Counted from the first letter of the stretch, positions 53,085 to 62,433 are shown. The stretch: DNA of 64,000 bases from Erysipelotrichaceae bacterium (GCA_015058845.1 SVBO01000005.1:19411-83410), one strand, 5' to 3'. The notes: generated by a model from the sequence alone, not told the origin. Numbers and translations are program-made.

Positions 53085-54452
53085 ATGAATATTCATGATA
53101 TTGTTATGCAAGTAAGAGAGTTCTATAATACACATCAAACAAAGGATTATGCATTTCGTATCAATGCTTTACATAAATTACATACTGCTCTTAAGAGTAA
53201 TGAGGATAGATTATTAGAAGCCTTACGCTTAGATCTTGGGAAGAGTGAGAATGAGGGATATATGACTGAGCTTGGGATCGTGTATGAGGAGATTGCTTAT
53301 ATGAGAAGGTCTTTAAAGCGTTTGATGAGACCTAGGGTTAAGTCAGATACGTTAGTTACATTTCCTTCTAAATGTAGAATATACTATGAACCATTAGGAG
53401 TCGTGTTCATTATGTCTCCTTGGAATTATCCATTGAATCTAAGTCTTGTTCCAGTAGTAGATGCGATCGCTGCTGGAAACTGTGTGATCTTACGTCCTAG
53501 TGAGAAGACGAGTCATTTGGTCAGTGTGTTACATGAGATCATTGCTAATACTTTTGATGAGAACTATGTGAGAGTGATCGTGGGACCTAATCGTATTGCT
53601 ACAGAGTTATTACAAGAGAAGTTCGATCTGATCTTCTTTACTGGTGGAGCTAGGATCGGACAGATGGTATTAGAGGCGGCTAGTAAGCATTTAACGCCTG
53701 TGGTGTTAGAGTTAGGTGGTAAGAGTCCTGTGATACTAGATAAGAGTTGTGATGTGAAGATGGCGGCTAAGAGGTTAGCATTTGGTAAGTGTTTAAATAG
53801 TGGACAGACTTGTATTGCTCCTGATTATGTGTTTATTCCTGAGTGTATCAAGGAACAGTTCATTCATTACTTTGCTGAATATGTAACTCAATTCTATGGG
53901 GATCCTATCCAATGTGAGTATTATCCTCATATGATCAATCAGCAACAGTTTGATCGTGCTATTGGCTATTTAGAAGGACAAGAGATCGTTTATGGTGGTA
54001 CATGGGATGAGAGTTCTTTAAAGATCGCTCCTACTTTAGTAGATCATCCATCCATTCTCTCTCCTATTATGCAAGAAGAGATCTTTGCTCCTTTACTTCC
54101 CCTTCTGCCTTATGAAGAGTTAAGTGAAGTAATAGAGTATATTAATGATAGAGATAAGCCACTAGCTATGTATATTTTCTCTAATACACAAGCGAATATT
54201 GATCGTTTATTAAAGGAAGTTAGTTTTGGTGGTGGATGTGTGAATGATGTGATGTTTCATCTTGCGAATGTGAATCTACCTTTCGGAGGTATTGGTAAGA
54301 GTGGTATGGGGTCTTATCATGGGGCTAAGGGGTTTGAGACATTCTCTCATGCGAAATCTGTGCTTCATCGTCATAAGAGTTTTGATTATTCATTTAGATT
54401 CGCTCCATACAATTCTTCTAAATTGAATATATTACGTATGTTTATTAAGTAA
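53085..54452 (+). CDS. aldehyde dehydrogenase
   Basis: A 455-residue member of the short ALDH class (class 3-like), which oxidises aldehydes with NAD(P)+. The catalytic Cys is in LNSGQTCIAPDYV (about 243), with the Glu in VLELGGKSPV (about 210). The NAD-binding FFTGGARIGQ and PWNYPLNLS are present, and the C-terminal tail is basic. It is monocistronic. Confidence 0.93.
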   Translation: MNIHDIVMQVREFYNTHQTKDYAFRINALHKLHTALKSNEDRLLEALRLDLGKSENEGYMTELGIVYEEIAYMRRSLKRLMRPRVKSDTLVTFPSKCRIYYEPLGVVFIMSPWNYPLNLSLVPVVDAIAAGNCVILRPSEKTSHLVSVLHEIIANTFDENYVRVIVGPNRIATELLQEKFDLIFFTGGARIGQMVLEAASKHLTPVVLELGGKSPVILDKSCDVKMAAKRLAFGKCLNSGQTCIAPDYVFIPECIKEQFIHYFAEYVTQFYGDPIQCEYYPHMINQQQFDRAIGYLEGQEIVYGGTWDESSLKIAPTLVDHPSILSPIMQEEIFAPLLPLLPYEELSEVIEYINDRDKPLAMYIFSNTQANIDRLLKEVSFGGGCVNDVMFHLANVNLPFGGIGKSGMGSYHGAKGFETFSHAKSVLHRHKSFDYSFRFAPYNSSKLNILRMFIK

Positions 54453-54470
54453 TATCTTCCAGAAAACTAT

Positions 54471-54496
54471 AAAGGGTGAGCAATAGCTCACCCTTT
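54471..54496. terminator. bidirectional terminator after the ALDH gene
   Basis: AAAGGGTGAGC (54471-54481) and GCTCACCCTTT (54486-54496) form a perfect 11-bp stem with loop AATA. Confidence 0.88.
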
Positions 54497-54510
54497 AGTC
54501 TTGTTCTTTA

Positions 54511-54738
54511 TTATTTTCCTTTATATTGGTTCATGCTAGCCATGATCTGTTTGATTTGAACCTCACTTGGCTTACGTCCCATTTGCATAAATAAAGCACG
54601 GATCATCTTTTCATTGATTGGTGGATTTTCCTTCATTTGCTTTTCAATATACTTTCTAGCAAAGAAGAAACCAATAAGTGCACCAACGATGATACCTAAA
54701 ATTAAACTTCCTACTGAAGTTAGAAATACGTCACCCAT
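54511..54738 (-). CDS. yneF: YneF family (UPF0154) membrane protein
   Basis: A 75-residue protein with one N-terminal helix (about 9-28: LILGIIVGALIGFFFA) and the UPF0154 tail ARKYIEKQMKENPPINEKMIRALFMQMG and RKPSEVQIKQIM. The family is widespread in Firmicutes with no known function. It is a typical length. Confidence 0.9.
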   Translation of the reverse strand: MGDVFLTSVGSLILGIIVGALIGFFFARKYIEKQMKENPPINEKMIRALFMQMGRKPSEVQIKQIMASMNQYKGK

Positions 54739-54834
54739 TGTTTACAACTCCTTTTCTCTCTATTCAATTCTACATGATTTCACTTAATATTACAATACTT
54801 TTTAGAAAATTGATGTCAATACGACTGTAAAAGA

Positions 54835-55016
54835 AAAGGTGTTCGCATATACGAACACCCTAATTCCCAAAGAGCGAGATCTATTCCCGGCGTAATTCCA
54901 GGTGGGTAAACTGTACTTATTTTTAGGATTCCTACTCGTAGCAGGCTTTCAACACCAATAAGTAACGTCCGTTTCCCCTTATCTCAAAATGTAGGAAATA
55001 TGTGTACCCTTTGGAT
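54835..55016 (-). ncRNA. 6S RNA-like structured RNA
   Basis: An about 180-nt minus-strand transcript with an extended -10 promoter at its 5' end and a strong terminator at its 3' end (GGTGTTCG with CGAACACC, then TTTTC). The ends pair as CCAAAG with CTTTGG, then GAGAT with ATCTC, GGG-AAAC with GTTT-CCC, and ACTTATT with AATAAGT. This gives one long rod with a central hairpin, CCTGCTACGAGTAGG. No open reading frame fills it. The rod shape and length fit 6S RNA, but the assignment is not proven. Confidence 0.55.
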
Positions 55017-55022
55017 ATTTCT

Positions 55023-55034
55023 ATTATACCACAA
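55023..55034 (-). promoter_or_regulatory. extended -10 promoter of the 6S-like RNA
   Basis: TGGTATAAT on the minus strand (TATAAT at 55028-55023) with no clear -35 box, about 7 bases before the predicted RNA start. Confidence 0.6.
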
Positions 55035-55096
55035 GCTTGGGTAAATAGAACACCCAAACACATTCTTTATCTGTAAAAATATAGGAAAATGCTTTC

Positions 55097-55666
55097 TTAC
55101 TCTTCTTTCTTAAGATCTAAGCCATCCTTAAAAGCACGACCTACCTTTTCGCCTAATGTATAGTACCCATGATTCATAGAATCATATACAATAGGAGCAA
55201 ACATCCCTACATCTAACTTCCCATCACTATCTAACACACACTCATCTACACAAACATTCATGATCTCTCCAAACATCAGTTCAAACTCATAATCATAACT
55301 GATCAACTCACATTCCATAGCTACTGGAAGTTCATCAAATAGTGGCGCATTCACAAATTCACTATGGGTAGTATGCCACCCTACTGTAGCTACCTTATCA
55401 CTCTCTTCATTACCAGAGATGATACCTACGTAATCTGCTTGCTTAACATTGTCTTTATTCGCAAAGCTTACAGTGAAAGCTCCTGTTTCAGTAATATTCT
55501 TTATCGTCTTATGACTTGCATCGACACAGATGACTACTTTATTACTATCTGCTAATCCACCCCAAGCAGCTGTCATAGCATTCGCATTGCCTTCTCCATC
55601 ATAACTTCCTATGATCAATACAGGTAATGGATACATATAAGGCTTAGGTCCGAAATTCTTACGCAT
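55097..55666 (-). CDS. flavin reductase family protein
   Basis: A 189-residue FMN-binding split-barrel protein, flavoredoxin-like. KPYMYPLPVLIIGSYDGEGNANAMTAAWGG is the typical N terminus, followed by VCVDASHKTIKNITETGAFTVSF. It binds FMN noncovalently and could reduce flavin or serve as an electron carrier. The 5' end overlaps the DUF1576 gene stop by one base (TAATG), so they are coupled. Confidence 0.88.
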   Translation of the reverse strand: MRKNFGPKPYMYPLPVLIIGSYDGEGNANAMTAAWGGLADSNKVVICVDASHKTIKNITETGAFTVSFANKDNVKQADYVGIISGNEESDKVATVGWHTTHSEFVNAPLFDELPVAMECELISYDYEFELMFGEIMNVCVDECVLDSDGKLDVGMFAPIVYDSMNHGYYTLGEKVGRAFKDGLDLKKEE

Positions 55667-57054
55667 TATGCTTCCTCCCTTGGTGTTCTCTTATGTCTGA
55701 TTAAATAGAATTCTAATACTGGTTGTACTAATAGGGCTGTTAGACCTGCTGAGAAACCACCATTATATAATACAAATCCTCCATGGATCGCACTAGTAGA
55801 TGTGCAAATGATCGCACATACTACACCCGCTGCAATTCCATATCGTCTACCAAAGATCCCTGTGATCGGACATAGACCAGTGGCAAAGGCTGCGGCATTG
55901 ATATAGCCTTGGGTAGATAGAGTCCATGGAACTTCACTACCAGTAACAGTAGATAGACCTAATACAAATAGATATAAGGCTACAAAGCCTGCTAGAATAG
56001 GCCATACATTCTTAGGATGTTGTCCTCTGGCTGTGAATGTAAGAGCAGCTATGATCACGCCTACTGTAGGACCAGTAAATCCAGCCCCCTCTGTCAATAA
56101 GACTACTGCTACAAAGTATGCTAGGATCATGAAGCCATATAGACCAATATTCAACACTACCATCTGTGAACCATAATCATCAATGAAGTCTGCTCTATGA
56201 CCACTATCATCCATTAACTGAGCATATCCCTTAAAAGACTTCCCATTCGCATACCAACCCCAAAGAGTATATAAACTAAATACAACCATGAAAAAGATCA
56301 CACAGAATGTCATATAAGAATTTCCATGAGCTGCATATACCTCATTCGTGATCGTGTACTTTACTGGAGCACTGATCCCTAGTGTCTTATACATAAACGC
56401 ATAGATCAAGAATCCAAGAAGGCCAAAAGCTAGACCTGCATTATATAAGTCATAGCCCTTATGCATCTTATTGGCACCTGGTAACATAGCTGGGATCGTC
56501 ATGGTAAGGAATAGTGTAAACATTACTACATATACAATACTTAGGAAAGATACTTGTGGAGTACTAGCTACAAAGCTCTCCCCAAAGGGATAACGGAATA
56601 ATAGTTCACTGACAAATGGACCAAAAGCAGTAGAGAACATAGCCATATCTAGGTTCTTGCGGAATTTGATATGACGTAATCTACAGTATAATAAGATCCC
56701 GAAGATCGGAGGCCACATGTTCACGAAGTTCAATCCATAGAAACAGTGAGCTACAACTAGGAAATATCCTGCAATAGTATTAGTGTGGTACTTATTATCG
56801 AACATTAGCATTAAGGCATTACAAGCTAGTCCACACATAGCTGCATTGAAGAAAGCAGAGGCTAGGTTACCTAATTGGAAATAGTCAGTTACTAGAGGGG
56901 ATGGAGATGTTAATATCTTTAACCAATCTACTAAGAAAGTATCCCATACCTTTAGATAAAAGGCGGCACAAATAGAAGCTCCTAAAAGACAAAGCGAAAA
57001 GAAAAGACAGATGGACTTAACGTACCAACTTCCCGATTTCTGTGTGATATTCAT
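55666..57054 (-). CDS. DUF1576 membrane protein
   Basis: A 462-residue integral membrane protein with about ten helices, matching the DUF1576 family in length and pattern: FNAAMCGLACNALMLMF near 70, a later GEGAGFTGPT-like TEGAGFTGPTVGVIIAAL and GQHPKNVWPILAGF, and GLCPITGIFGRRYGIAAGV near the C terminus. The role is unknown; a transporter fold is likely. AGGAG precedes the ATG. Translated together with the flavin reductase. Confidence 0.85.
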   Translation of the reverse strand: MNITQKSGSWYVKSICLFFSLCLLGASICAAFYLKVWDTFLVDWLKILTSPSPLVTDYFQLGNLASAFFNAAMCGLACNALMLMFDNKYHTNTIAGYFLVVAHCFYGLNFVNMWPPIFGILLYCRLRHIKFRKNLDMAMFSTAFGPFVSELLFRYPFGESFVASTPQVSFLSIVYVVMFTLFLTMTIPAMLPGANKMHKGYDLYNAGLAFGLLGFLIYAFMYKTLGISAPVKYTITNEVYAAHGNSYMTFCVIFFMVVFSLYTLWGWYANGKSFKGYAQLMDDSGHRADFIDDYGSQMVVLNIGLYGFMILAYFVAVVLLTEGAGFTGPTVGVIIAALTFTARGQHPKNVWPILAGFVALYLFVLGLSTVTGSEVPWTLSTQGYINAAAFATGLCPITGIFGRRYGIAAGVVCAIICTSTSAIHGGFVLYNGGFSAGLTALLVQPVLEFYLIRHKRTPREEA

Positions 57055-57086
57055 AATAATTCTCCTGTGAAATGATTTATAAATTG

Positions 57087-57114
57087 ATTATATCATATTA
57101 TTTGGGTCATTCAA
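57087..57114 (-). promoter_or_regulatory. promoter of the DUF1576-flavin reductase pair
   Basis: TTGAAT (57114-57109), a 16-base spacer and TATAAT (57092-57087) on the minus strand. Confidence 0.65.
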
Positions 57115-57159
57115 ATAGTGTAAAGATAAACTTATTCTTGACTTTTGTATAAACAAAAG

Positions 57160-57184
57160 AAAAGCGATCCTTGGATAGGATCGC
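57160..57184 (-). terminator. hisS-aspS terminator
   Basis: GCGATCC and GGATCGC form a 7-bp stem, with TTTTC after it on the minus strand, just behind the aspS stop. Confidence 0.85.
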
Positions 57185-57190
57185 CATATC

Positions 57191-58942
57191 TTATTTCTTA
57201 TTTGCTAATGCAATATGTAATTCTCTTAATTGCTTATCATCTACTGTATTAGGAGCATCACTCATTAAACAAGCAGCAGAAGCAGTCTTAGGGAATGCTA
57301 CTACATCACGGATATTATCAGTACCAGCTAAGATCATGATCAATCTTTCTAGACCAATACCTACACCACCATGAGGTGGAGTACCATAACGGAATGCATC
57401 AATGAAGAATCCAAACTTTTCCTTAGCTTCTTCCATAGTCATACCAATAGCCTCAAATACTTTACCTTGTAGTACTTGATCATGGATACGGATAGAACCA
57501 CTTAGTAATTCATATCCATTTAGAACTAAGTCATATGCACGAGAATAGCAGTTTTCAGGGTCAGTCATCAACTTATCAACATCCTCTAGGTTAGGAGATG
57601 TGAATGGGTGGTGAGCAGCCATATAACGATCTTCTTCTTCGCTATATTCAAACATAGGGAAGTTAGTTACCCATAAGAAGTTATACTTGCTCTCATCGAT
57701 CAATCCAAGTTCTCTACCTAACTTAACACGTAGAGCACCCATAGCAGCTTGAGTAACTTTCTTCTTATCTGCTACAGCTAAGATCATATCATTTTCTTGA
57801 AGTTCTAACTTCTCGATCAAGGCAGCCTTTTCAGCCTCACTAGTTACCTTAGCAATAGAACCAGTTAATTCACCATTACTATACTTTAAGTAACTTAATG
57901 CCTTAGCCCCATAGATCTTCACGAATTCAGTTAACTTATCAAGATCCTTACGAGAGAACTTATCTGCACCATTCTTAACAACGATCGCATTGATCATTCC
58001 CTTGTTCGCTAAGATATTCTTGAAGATCTCGAATTCTGTATTGGCATAAATATCAGAGATATTCTTTAATTCCATTTCGAAACGTGTATCTGGCTTATCA
58101 GAGCCATAACGATTCATACATTCATCATATGTTAAGCGTAAGAACTTTTCAGGTAATGTCACATTCTTTACCTTAGTAAAGATCTCTTTCATTAATCCTT
58201 CTACTACACCCCAAATATCTTCTTCTTCAATGAAGCTCATTTCAATATCGATCTGAGTGAATTCTGGTTGACGGTCTGCACGTAAGTCTTCATCACGGAA
58301 ACAACGAGCGATCTGGAAGTATCTTTCCATACCACCTACCATTAATAATTGCTTATAGATCTGTGGAGATTGTGGTAATGCATAGAACTTACCATCAAAG
58401 ATACGAGATGGTACTAAGTAGTCACGAGCACCTTCTGGTGTAGACTTACATAGAATTGGTGTTTCTACTTCTACGAAATCTAGGTTAGATAGATAGTTAC
58501 GAGCGATCATACATACTTTATGACGTAGCATTAAGTTATTCTTGATCTGATCTCTTCTGATATCTAGGTAACGATATTTAAGACGTGTGTCTTCTAGAGC
58601 ACCTGCATCTTCAGCGATCATGATAGGTGTTGTTTCAGCGCTGTTAATGATCTTTACTTCTTCTACCTTGATCTCGATCTCACCAGTAGCGATCTTAGGG
58701 TTCTTATCTTTTCTCTCTAATACTGTACCAGTAGCTTGTAGGATATATTCATTACGAACTTCACTCACTTTCTCTTCCATTGTTTCATCGAAAGTTAATT
58801 GTACTAGACCTGAACGGTCACGTAGATCAATGAATACTAATGAACCAAGGTTACGTCTCTTATTGACCCAACCTACTACTGTTACTTTCTCACCAGCATT
58901 GCATAAACGTAATGCACCACAATTATGTGTTCTCATCTTCAT
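57191..58942 (-). CDS. aspS: aspartate-tRNA ligase
   Basis: A 583-residue class II synthetase of the bacterial AspRS type: an N-terminal OB-fold anticodon-binding domain (about 1-105), a catalytic core with motif 2 ARCFRDEDLRADRQPEFTQ, an inserted GAD domain (about 290-410) and motif 3 GGVGIGLERLIM. ATG 58942 follows GGAAAGGGAGAG, which lies in the last codons of hisS one base away. The two form one operon behind a T-box. Confidence 0.97.
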   Translation of the reverse strand: MKMRTHNCGALRLCNAGEKVTVVGWVNKRRNLGSLVFIDLRDRSGLVQLTFDETMEEKVSEVRNEYILQATGTVLERKDKNPKIATGEIEIKVEEVKIINSAETTPIMIAEDAGALEDTRLKYRYLDIRRDQIKNNLMLRHKVCMIARNYLSNLDFVEVETPILCKSTPEGARDYLVPSRIFDGKFYALPQSPQIYKQLLMVGGMERYFQIARCFRDEDLRADRQPEFTQIDIEMSFIEEEDIWGVVEGLMKEIFTKVKNVTLPEKFLRLTYDECMNRYGSDKPDTRFEMELKNISDIYANTEFEIFKNILANKGMINAIVVKNGADKFSRKDLDKLTEFVKIYGAKALSYLKYSNGELTGSIAKVTSEAEKAALIEKLELQENDMILAVADKKKVTQAAMGALRVKLGRELGLIDESKYNFLWVTNFPMFEYSEEEDRYMAAHHPFTSPNLEDVDKLMTDPENCYSRAYDLVLNGYELLSGSIRIHDQVLQGKVFEAIGMTMEEAKEKFGFFIDAFRYGTPPHGGVGIGLERLIMILAGTDNIRDVVAFPKTASAACLMSDAPNTVDDKQLRELHIALANKK

Positions 58943-58943
58943 A

Positions 58944-60269
58944 TTAGTTCTCTCCCTTTCCACATGTACAGTTTGGATTTCCACATGTACATACATTCTC
59001 TGTAATATCATAGAAAGAATCGATATGATCGATCAATTCTTCCCAGCGTACATTCTTTTGTTCTTGTGTTGGAATGTGCTTCACACGTACTTCTCCAGCA
59101 TTCATTTCATCTTCTCCTAAGATCAATGCGAATGTAGCTTGTGTACGATCTACGCTCTTGAACATAGCTTTCATACTACGTCCTTGCACATCCATGTCAG
59201 CAATATATCCATTAGAGCGTAACATGGTTGTTAGTTCTAATGCTTTTGCTTGGCATGCTGTAGATAATGGCATTACATAAGCATCTAGTGTTTGTACTGT
59301 AGCTAGTTCATTTCCTTCTGCTTCTGCCATCATGATCAATCTTTCCATACCAGCAGCAAAGCCTACACCACTCATCTCTGGTCCTCCAAAGTATTTTACT
59401 AGGTCATCATATCGCCCCCCAGCAAATACAGCTAATTGAGAACCTAGGGCATCAGAAGTAGCGATCGCTTCGAATACTGTGTGTGTATAGTAGTCAAGTC
59501 CACGTACTAGTCCATCATCGATCTCATATGGGATCTCTAGGGCATCTAAGCATTTCTTTACTTCTTCAAAGTATGCTGCACTTGCTTCATTTAGATAATC
59601 TCTCATCTTAGGAGCATTCTGCATGATCTCTTTTGGTCCATCTACTTTACAGTCTAATAGACGTAGAGGATTTTGTTCGAATCGACGTTTACAGTCTGCA
59701 CATAGTTCTTCTAGATGTGGAGCAAAGTATTCACGTAGTGCATTACGATATGCATCACGGCTTTCTTGGTCTCCTAGTGTATTGATATGGATCTTGATGT
59801 TAGAGATACCCAATGCTTTCACAAGGGTATATCCTAGTGCGATACATTCAGCATCCAGTAATGGAGACTTAACGCCAATGCATTCTACTCCAAATTGTGA
59901 GAATTGACGATATCTACCTTTTTGAGGTCTTTCGTGTCTGAACATTGGTCCCATGTAATACATCTTAGCTGGTAGTTCTGCTGGATTACCATATAGTTTC
60001 TTTTCTACGAAACTACGTACGATCCCAGCTGTTCCTTCTGGTCTAAGTGTTAGTGAATAGTCTCCCATAGAGAATGTATACATTTCTTTGTTGACCATGT
60101 CACTAGAGTCATTATCTCTCTTGAATACTTCTGTGTATTCAAAGATCGGTGTTCTTACTTCTTGGTATCCGTATACTGTTGTGATCTGACGGATCAGGTC
60201 TTCTAGAGTTTGCCATTTACGACAATTTAGGCCCATGAAGTCTTGTGTTCCTTGAGCGATTTGATACAT
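58944..60269 (-). CDS. hisS: histidine-tRNA ligase with Cys-rich tail
   Basis: A 441-residue class II synthetase. Motif 1 region begins QIAQGTQDF, motif 2 is FRHERPQKGRYRQFSQFGVE, HisA motif LVRGLDYYTHTVFEA, and GRYDDLVKYF precede motif 3 VGFAAGMERLI. The C-terminal anticodon-binding domain is complete. An unusual tail follows: Cys427, Cys429, Cys434 and Cys436 in CTCGNPNCTCG. ATG 60269 follows AAAGGAGGAG. Transcription passes through the T-box. Confidence 0.95.
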   Translation of the reverse strand: MYQIAQGTQDFMGLNCRKWQTLEDLIRQITTVYGYQEVRTPIFEYTEVFKRDNDSSDMVNKEMYTFSMGDYSLTLRPEGTAGIVRSFVEKKLYGNPAELPAKMYYMGPMFRHERPQKGRYRQFSQFGVECIGVKSPLLDAECIALGYTLVKALGISNIKIHINTLGDQESRDAYRNALREYFAPHLEELCADCKRRFEQNPLRLLDCKVDGPKEIMQNAPKMRDYLNEASAAYFEEVKKCLDALEIPYEIDDGLVRGLDYYTHTVFEAIATSDALGSQLAVFAGGRYDDLVKYFGGPEMSGVGFAAGMERLIMMAEAEGNELATVQTLDAYVMPLSTACQAKALELTTMLRSNGYIADMDVQGRSMKAMFKSVDRTQATFALILGEDEMNAGEVRVKHIPTQEQKNVRWEELIDHIDSFYDITENVCTCGNPNCTCGKGEN

Positions 60270-60293
60270 ATTTTCTCCTCCTTTACAAGCAAT

Positions 60294-60518
60294 AATAAAA
60301 CAGCATCCAAAGGACGCTGTTATGCGCGGTACCACCTTAATTCATGAGAAGTTTATTCCCATGCTCTTTATAGTTAATAACGCAACTACCCGGCTCTCCC
60401 TACTCTCTTTCAAAAGAGCTTCTCCCAAGTGTCAATCTATCATCCTTACACAGAAGCTTGCACCATCCGCTTCCTCTCTACGCTGCATTAGATCATAGAC
60501 CTCTTGTTCTTTGAAGTT
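60294..60518 (-). promoter_or_regulatory. T-box leader of hisS-aspS
   Basis: The T-box sequence AAGGTGGTACCGCG lies at 60338-60325 on the minus strand, followed by the terminator AACAGCGTCC with GGATGCTGTT and TTTTATT (60321-60294). In Stem I the strand ATAGAT pairs with GTCTAT, and the following TGACA (before CTTG) occupies the specifier loop, giving GAC (Asp). The overlapping CAC (His) shares one base. Uncharged tRNA would stabilise the antiterminator. Confidence 0.88.
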
Positions 60519-60524
60519 GCTTTT

Positions 60525-60553
60525 ATACTACCATATTATACTCATTTATGCAA
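60525..60553 (-). promoter_or_regulatory. promoter of the T-box leader
   Basis: TTGCAT (60553-60548), 17 bases and TAGTAT (60530-60525) on the minus strand. A competing TATAAT lies at 60540-60535. Confidence 0.55.
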
Positions 60554-60590
60554 GTATATTTAAACTTTGCGTGTATAGTATACAGTCTAT

Positions 60591-61073
60591 TTAATCCATA
60601 TATACTACTTCGATATTTTCGTTGCAAGGTTCTTCAAAGAAAGCATCTAAACGCTCTCTTAGAACAGTTGGGATCACATACTCTCTTTGATCAGATCGTA
60701 GTAGATCTTGATTTCTTTTCTCTAATCTTTGTATTCTATTCTCTTCACTACATGTGATGTATAGCATAGTATATGGTACATTGTATTTCGTTAATTCTGC
60801 AGTGATCAGGCCTCTTTCCTCTTTTGTCCAGAAGCCATAATCTAAGATCACAGAGATCTCTTGGTCAACTAAAGAAGCTGATAGTTTCGCATAGTACTTC
60901 GAGATCCTTTTAGCTCTATCTACATGGGCTGCTCTTCCTTCACAATCATCCGCTAATACTAACATAAGATCATCATGACTTAATAGTACACACTTTTCTT
61001 CTTTCGCTTTGTGATCAGCCCAGGTAGTTTTACCAGAAGCGATCTTTCCGACTAAGATATATACTTGGTTCAT
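60591..61073 (-). CDS. P-loop kinase-like protein
   Basis: A 160-residue soluble ATPase/kinase of the zeta-toxin/AAA_33-like small kinase type. The Walker A is ILVGKIASGKTTW (about 6-18). SHDDL and VILDYGFWTKEERGLI resemble the substrate-binding region of such kinases, followed by LYITCSEENRIQRL and RNQ. The substrate is unknown. It follows the AlgX-like gene by 11 bases. Confidence 0.7.
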   Translation of the reverse strand: MNQVYILVGKIASGKTTWADHKAKEEKCVLLSHDDLMLVLADDCEGRAAHVDRAKRISKYYAKLSASLVDQEISVILDYGFWTKEERGLITAELTKYNVPYTMLYITCSEENRIQRLEKRNQDLLRSDQREYVIPTVLRERLDAFFEEPCNENIEVVYMD

Positions 61074-61084
61074 ATAGTTACCTC

Positions 61085-62422
61085 CTATTTGAAGTCAAAC
61101 ATATTGGTATGTGTTTGGTATTCGATATTCTTACTATCGACAAATACACTTGGGTTATATGCTACGATGACTAGATCTGGTTGGTATTGTTCGATGTATG
61201 TTTCTACACTGCCTGTAAAGTATCTTAGGTCTAGTGAATGGATACTTTGAGTGGATAGGGATAGGAATGGTACTAGAGGTACTGAGAAGGAATCTCTTAG
61301 GATCAAGATCTTCTTATTGTTAGTAACTAATTGATTCTCGATCTCAATGACTGGTCTATCTCCATAGGCATATGTATGGTATGGGGATACGTTATAGTAA
61401 TCATCACTTCCTAGTTTACTAGGATCGATCAATGTGTCATAGAAGCTACCACAAGTATCGATACTACGATCTGGTATATAAGCACATACATTACTTTCAA
61501 AGTTTGGTAATAGTAATGTGAAGTCTTCTAACTCTGTCTTAGCAAGTGTTACTTTACGTCCTCTAGAACCTAAGAAAGAGTCTTCATAGACTTCTGTGGT
61601 ATAAGCTTCTTCTACTAGATTCTCTGTATGCATATCATATCCATATGTTTCTGCTAGATATTCTGCTGTGATACTAGCTGCCTCTAGGCCTGTTTCTATT
61701 TTCCAGTGATGGTCTGTTTTGTAGAACAATGGTAATAGATCTTGGTATCTGTTAGAGAATTCTTCTCTTAGATCTAGGGTATCTACATTACTTTGATGTA
61801 GTAGAGATAGTAGTGTATCTGAGTTCTCATTGGAATAGTCTCTATATAAAGCACTTACTTCCTCTTCTTCAGAGATCTTGTAGGGTACTTGGATATATAA
61901 GAACTCTGCTCCTTGTGTTTCCACATAGTCTTTGAATGCTACTAAGTTACTAGCGGCTACTGTCATGTCCTTATCACCATTTAAGGCTGTTAGATACCCT
62001 TCTCTTAACTCTATAACTGCACTATCGTCTTGCATCGATATGATATCTAGGTTTAGAAGGTCTTCAAAGGCATAGCCACCTTTCATGAAGTCTAGTCTAA
62101 ATAATAGGTTCTCTGATGTGTAATCTTCGAATACTGTTTGTAGTTTTGATACTTTAGAGAGGATCTTGTCGAATGTGCTTTGTGATGTTTTAGTTTGTGT
62201 TTCTTTAAATGGATAATTGGCTTGATGGTTTACATATACGATAGGATCTTCGATATTCTTATACTCTGAATCATCTTGTAAGAAGAATGCGACGATTTCA
62301 TTGTCGATATGTAGGATGTCATATACGATGTTCTTGACTGCGATCTTACTGACTACTAATCCAAAGAATGAGAAGATCGTGATCAGGAAGAAGATCGTGA
62401 TTATCTTGTTAGTCTTACGCAT
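61085..62422 (-). CDS. AlgX/AlgJ-like acyltransferase partner (DHHW family)
   Basis: A 445-residue exported protein. An N-terminal membrane anchor (about 7-30) precedes a SGNH-like domain with FYKTDHHWKIETGLEAA (the DHHW motif) and ILILRDSFSVPLVPFLS, where the Ser is expected in the RDSFS-type motif. Such proteins work with an MBOAT acyltransferase to O-acetylate a cell-surface polysaccharide. The MBOAT gene is 11 bases upstream. Confidence 0.82.
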   Translation of the reverse strand: MRKTNKIITIFFLITIFSFFGLVVSKIAVKNIVYDILHIDNEIVAFFLQDDSEYKNIEDPIVYVNHQANYPFKETQTKTSQSTFDKILSKVSKLQTVFEDYTSENLLFRLDFMKGGYAFEDLLNLDIISMQDDSAVIELREGYLTALNGDKDMTVAASNLVAFKDYVETQGAEFLYIQVPYKISEEEEVSALYRDYSNENSDTLLSLLHQSNVDTLDLREEFSNRYQDLLPLFYKTDHHWKIETGLEAASITAEYLAETYGYDMHTENLVEEAYTTEVYEDSFLGSRGRKVTLAKTELEDFTLLLPNFESNVCAYIPDRSIDTCGSFYDTLIDPSKLGSDDYYNVSPYHTYAYGDRPVIEIENQLVTNNKKILILRDSFSVPLVPFLSLSTQSIHSLDLRYFTGSVETYIEQYQPDLVIVAYNPSVFVDSKNIEYQTHTNMFDFK

Positions 62423-62433
62423 TCTCTCACCTC

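Noticed and set aside
58943..59011. N-terminal extension of AspS to 59011
   Set aside because: The frame runs back through the hisS 3' end; GGGAGAG before ATG 58942 and the AspRS start MKMRTHNCG fix the later start.
58587..59120. A 177-codon plus-strand frame opposite hisS-aspS
   Set aside because: It is the shadow of two strongly conserved synthetase genes and has no ribosome site or family motif.
60270..60335. N-terminal extension of HisS to 60335
   Set aside because: The extra codons run through the T-box terminator and antiterminator; AAAGGAGGAG before ATG 60269 marks the real start.
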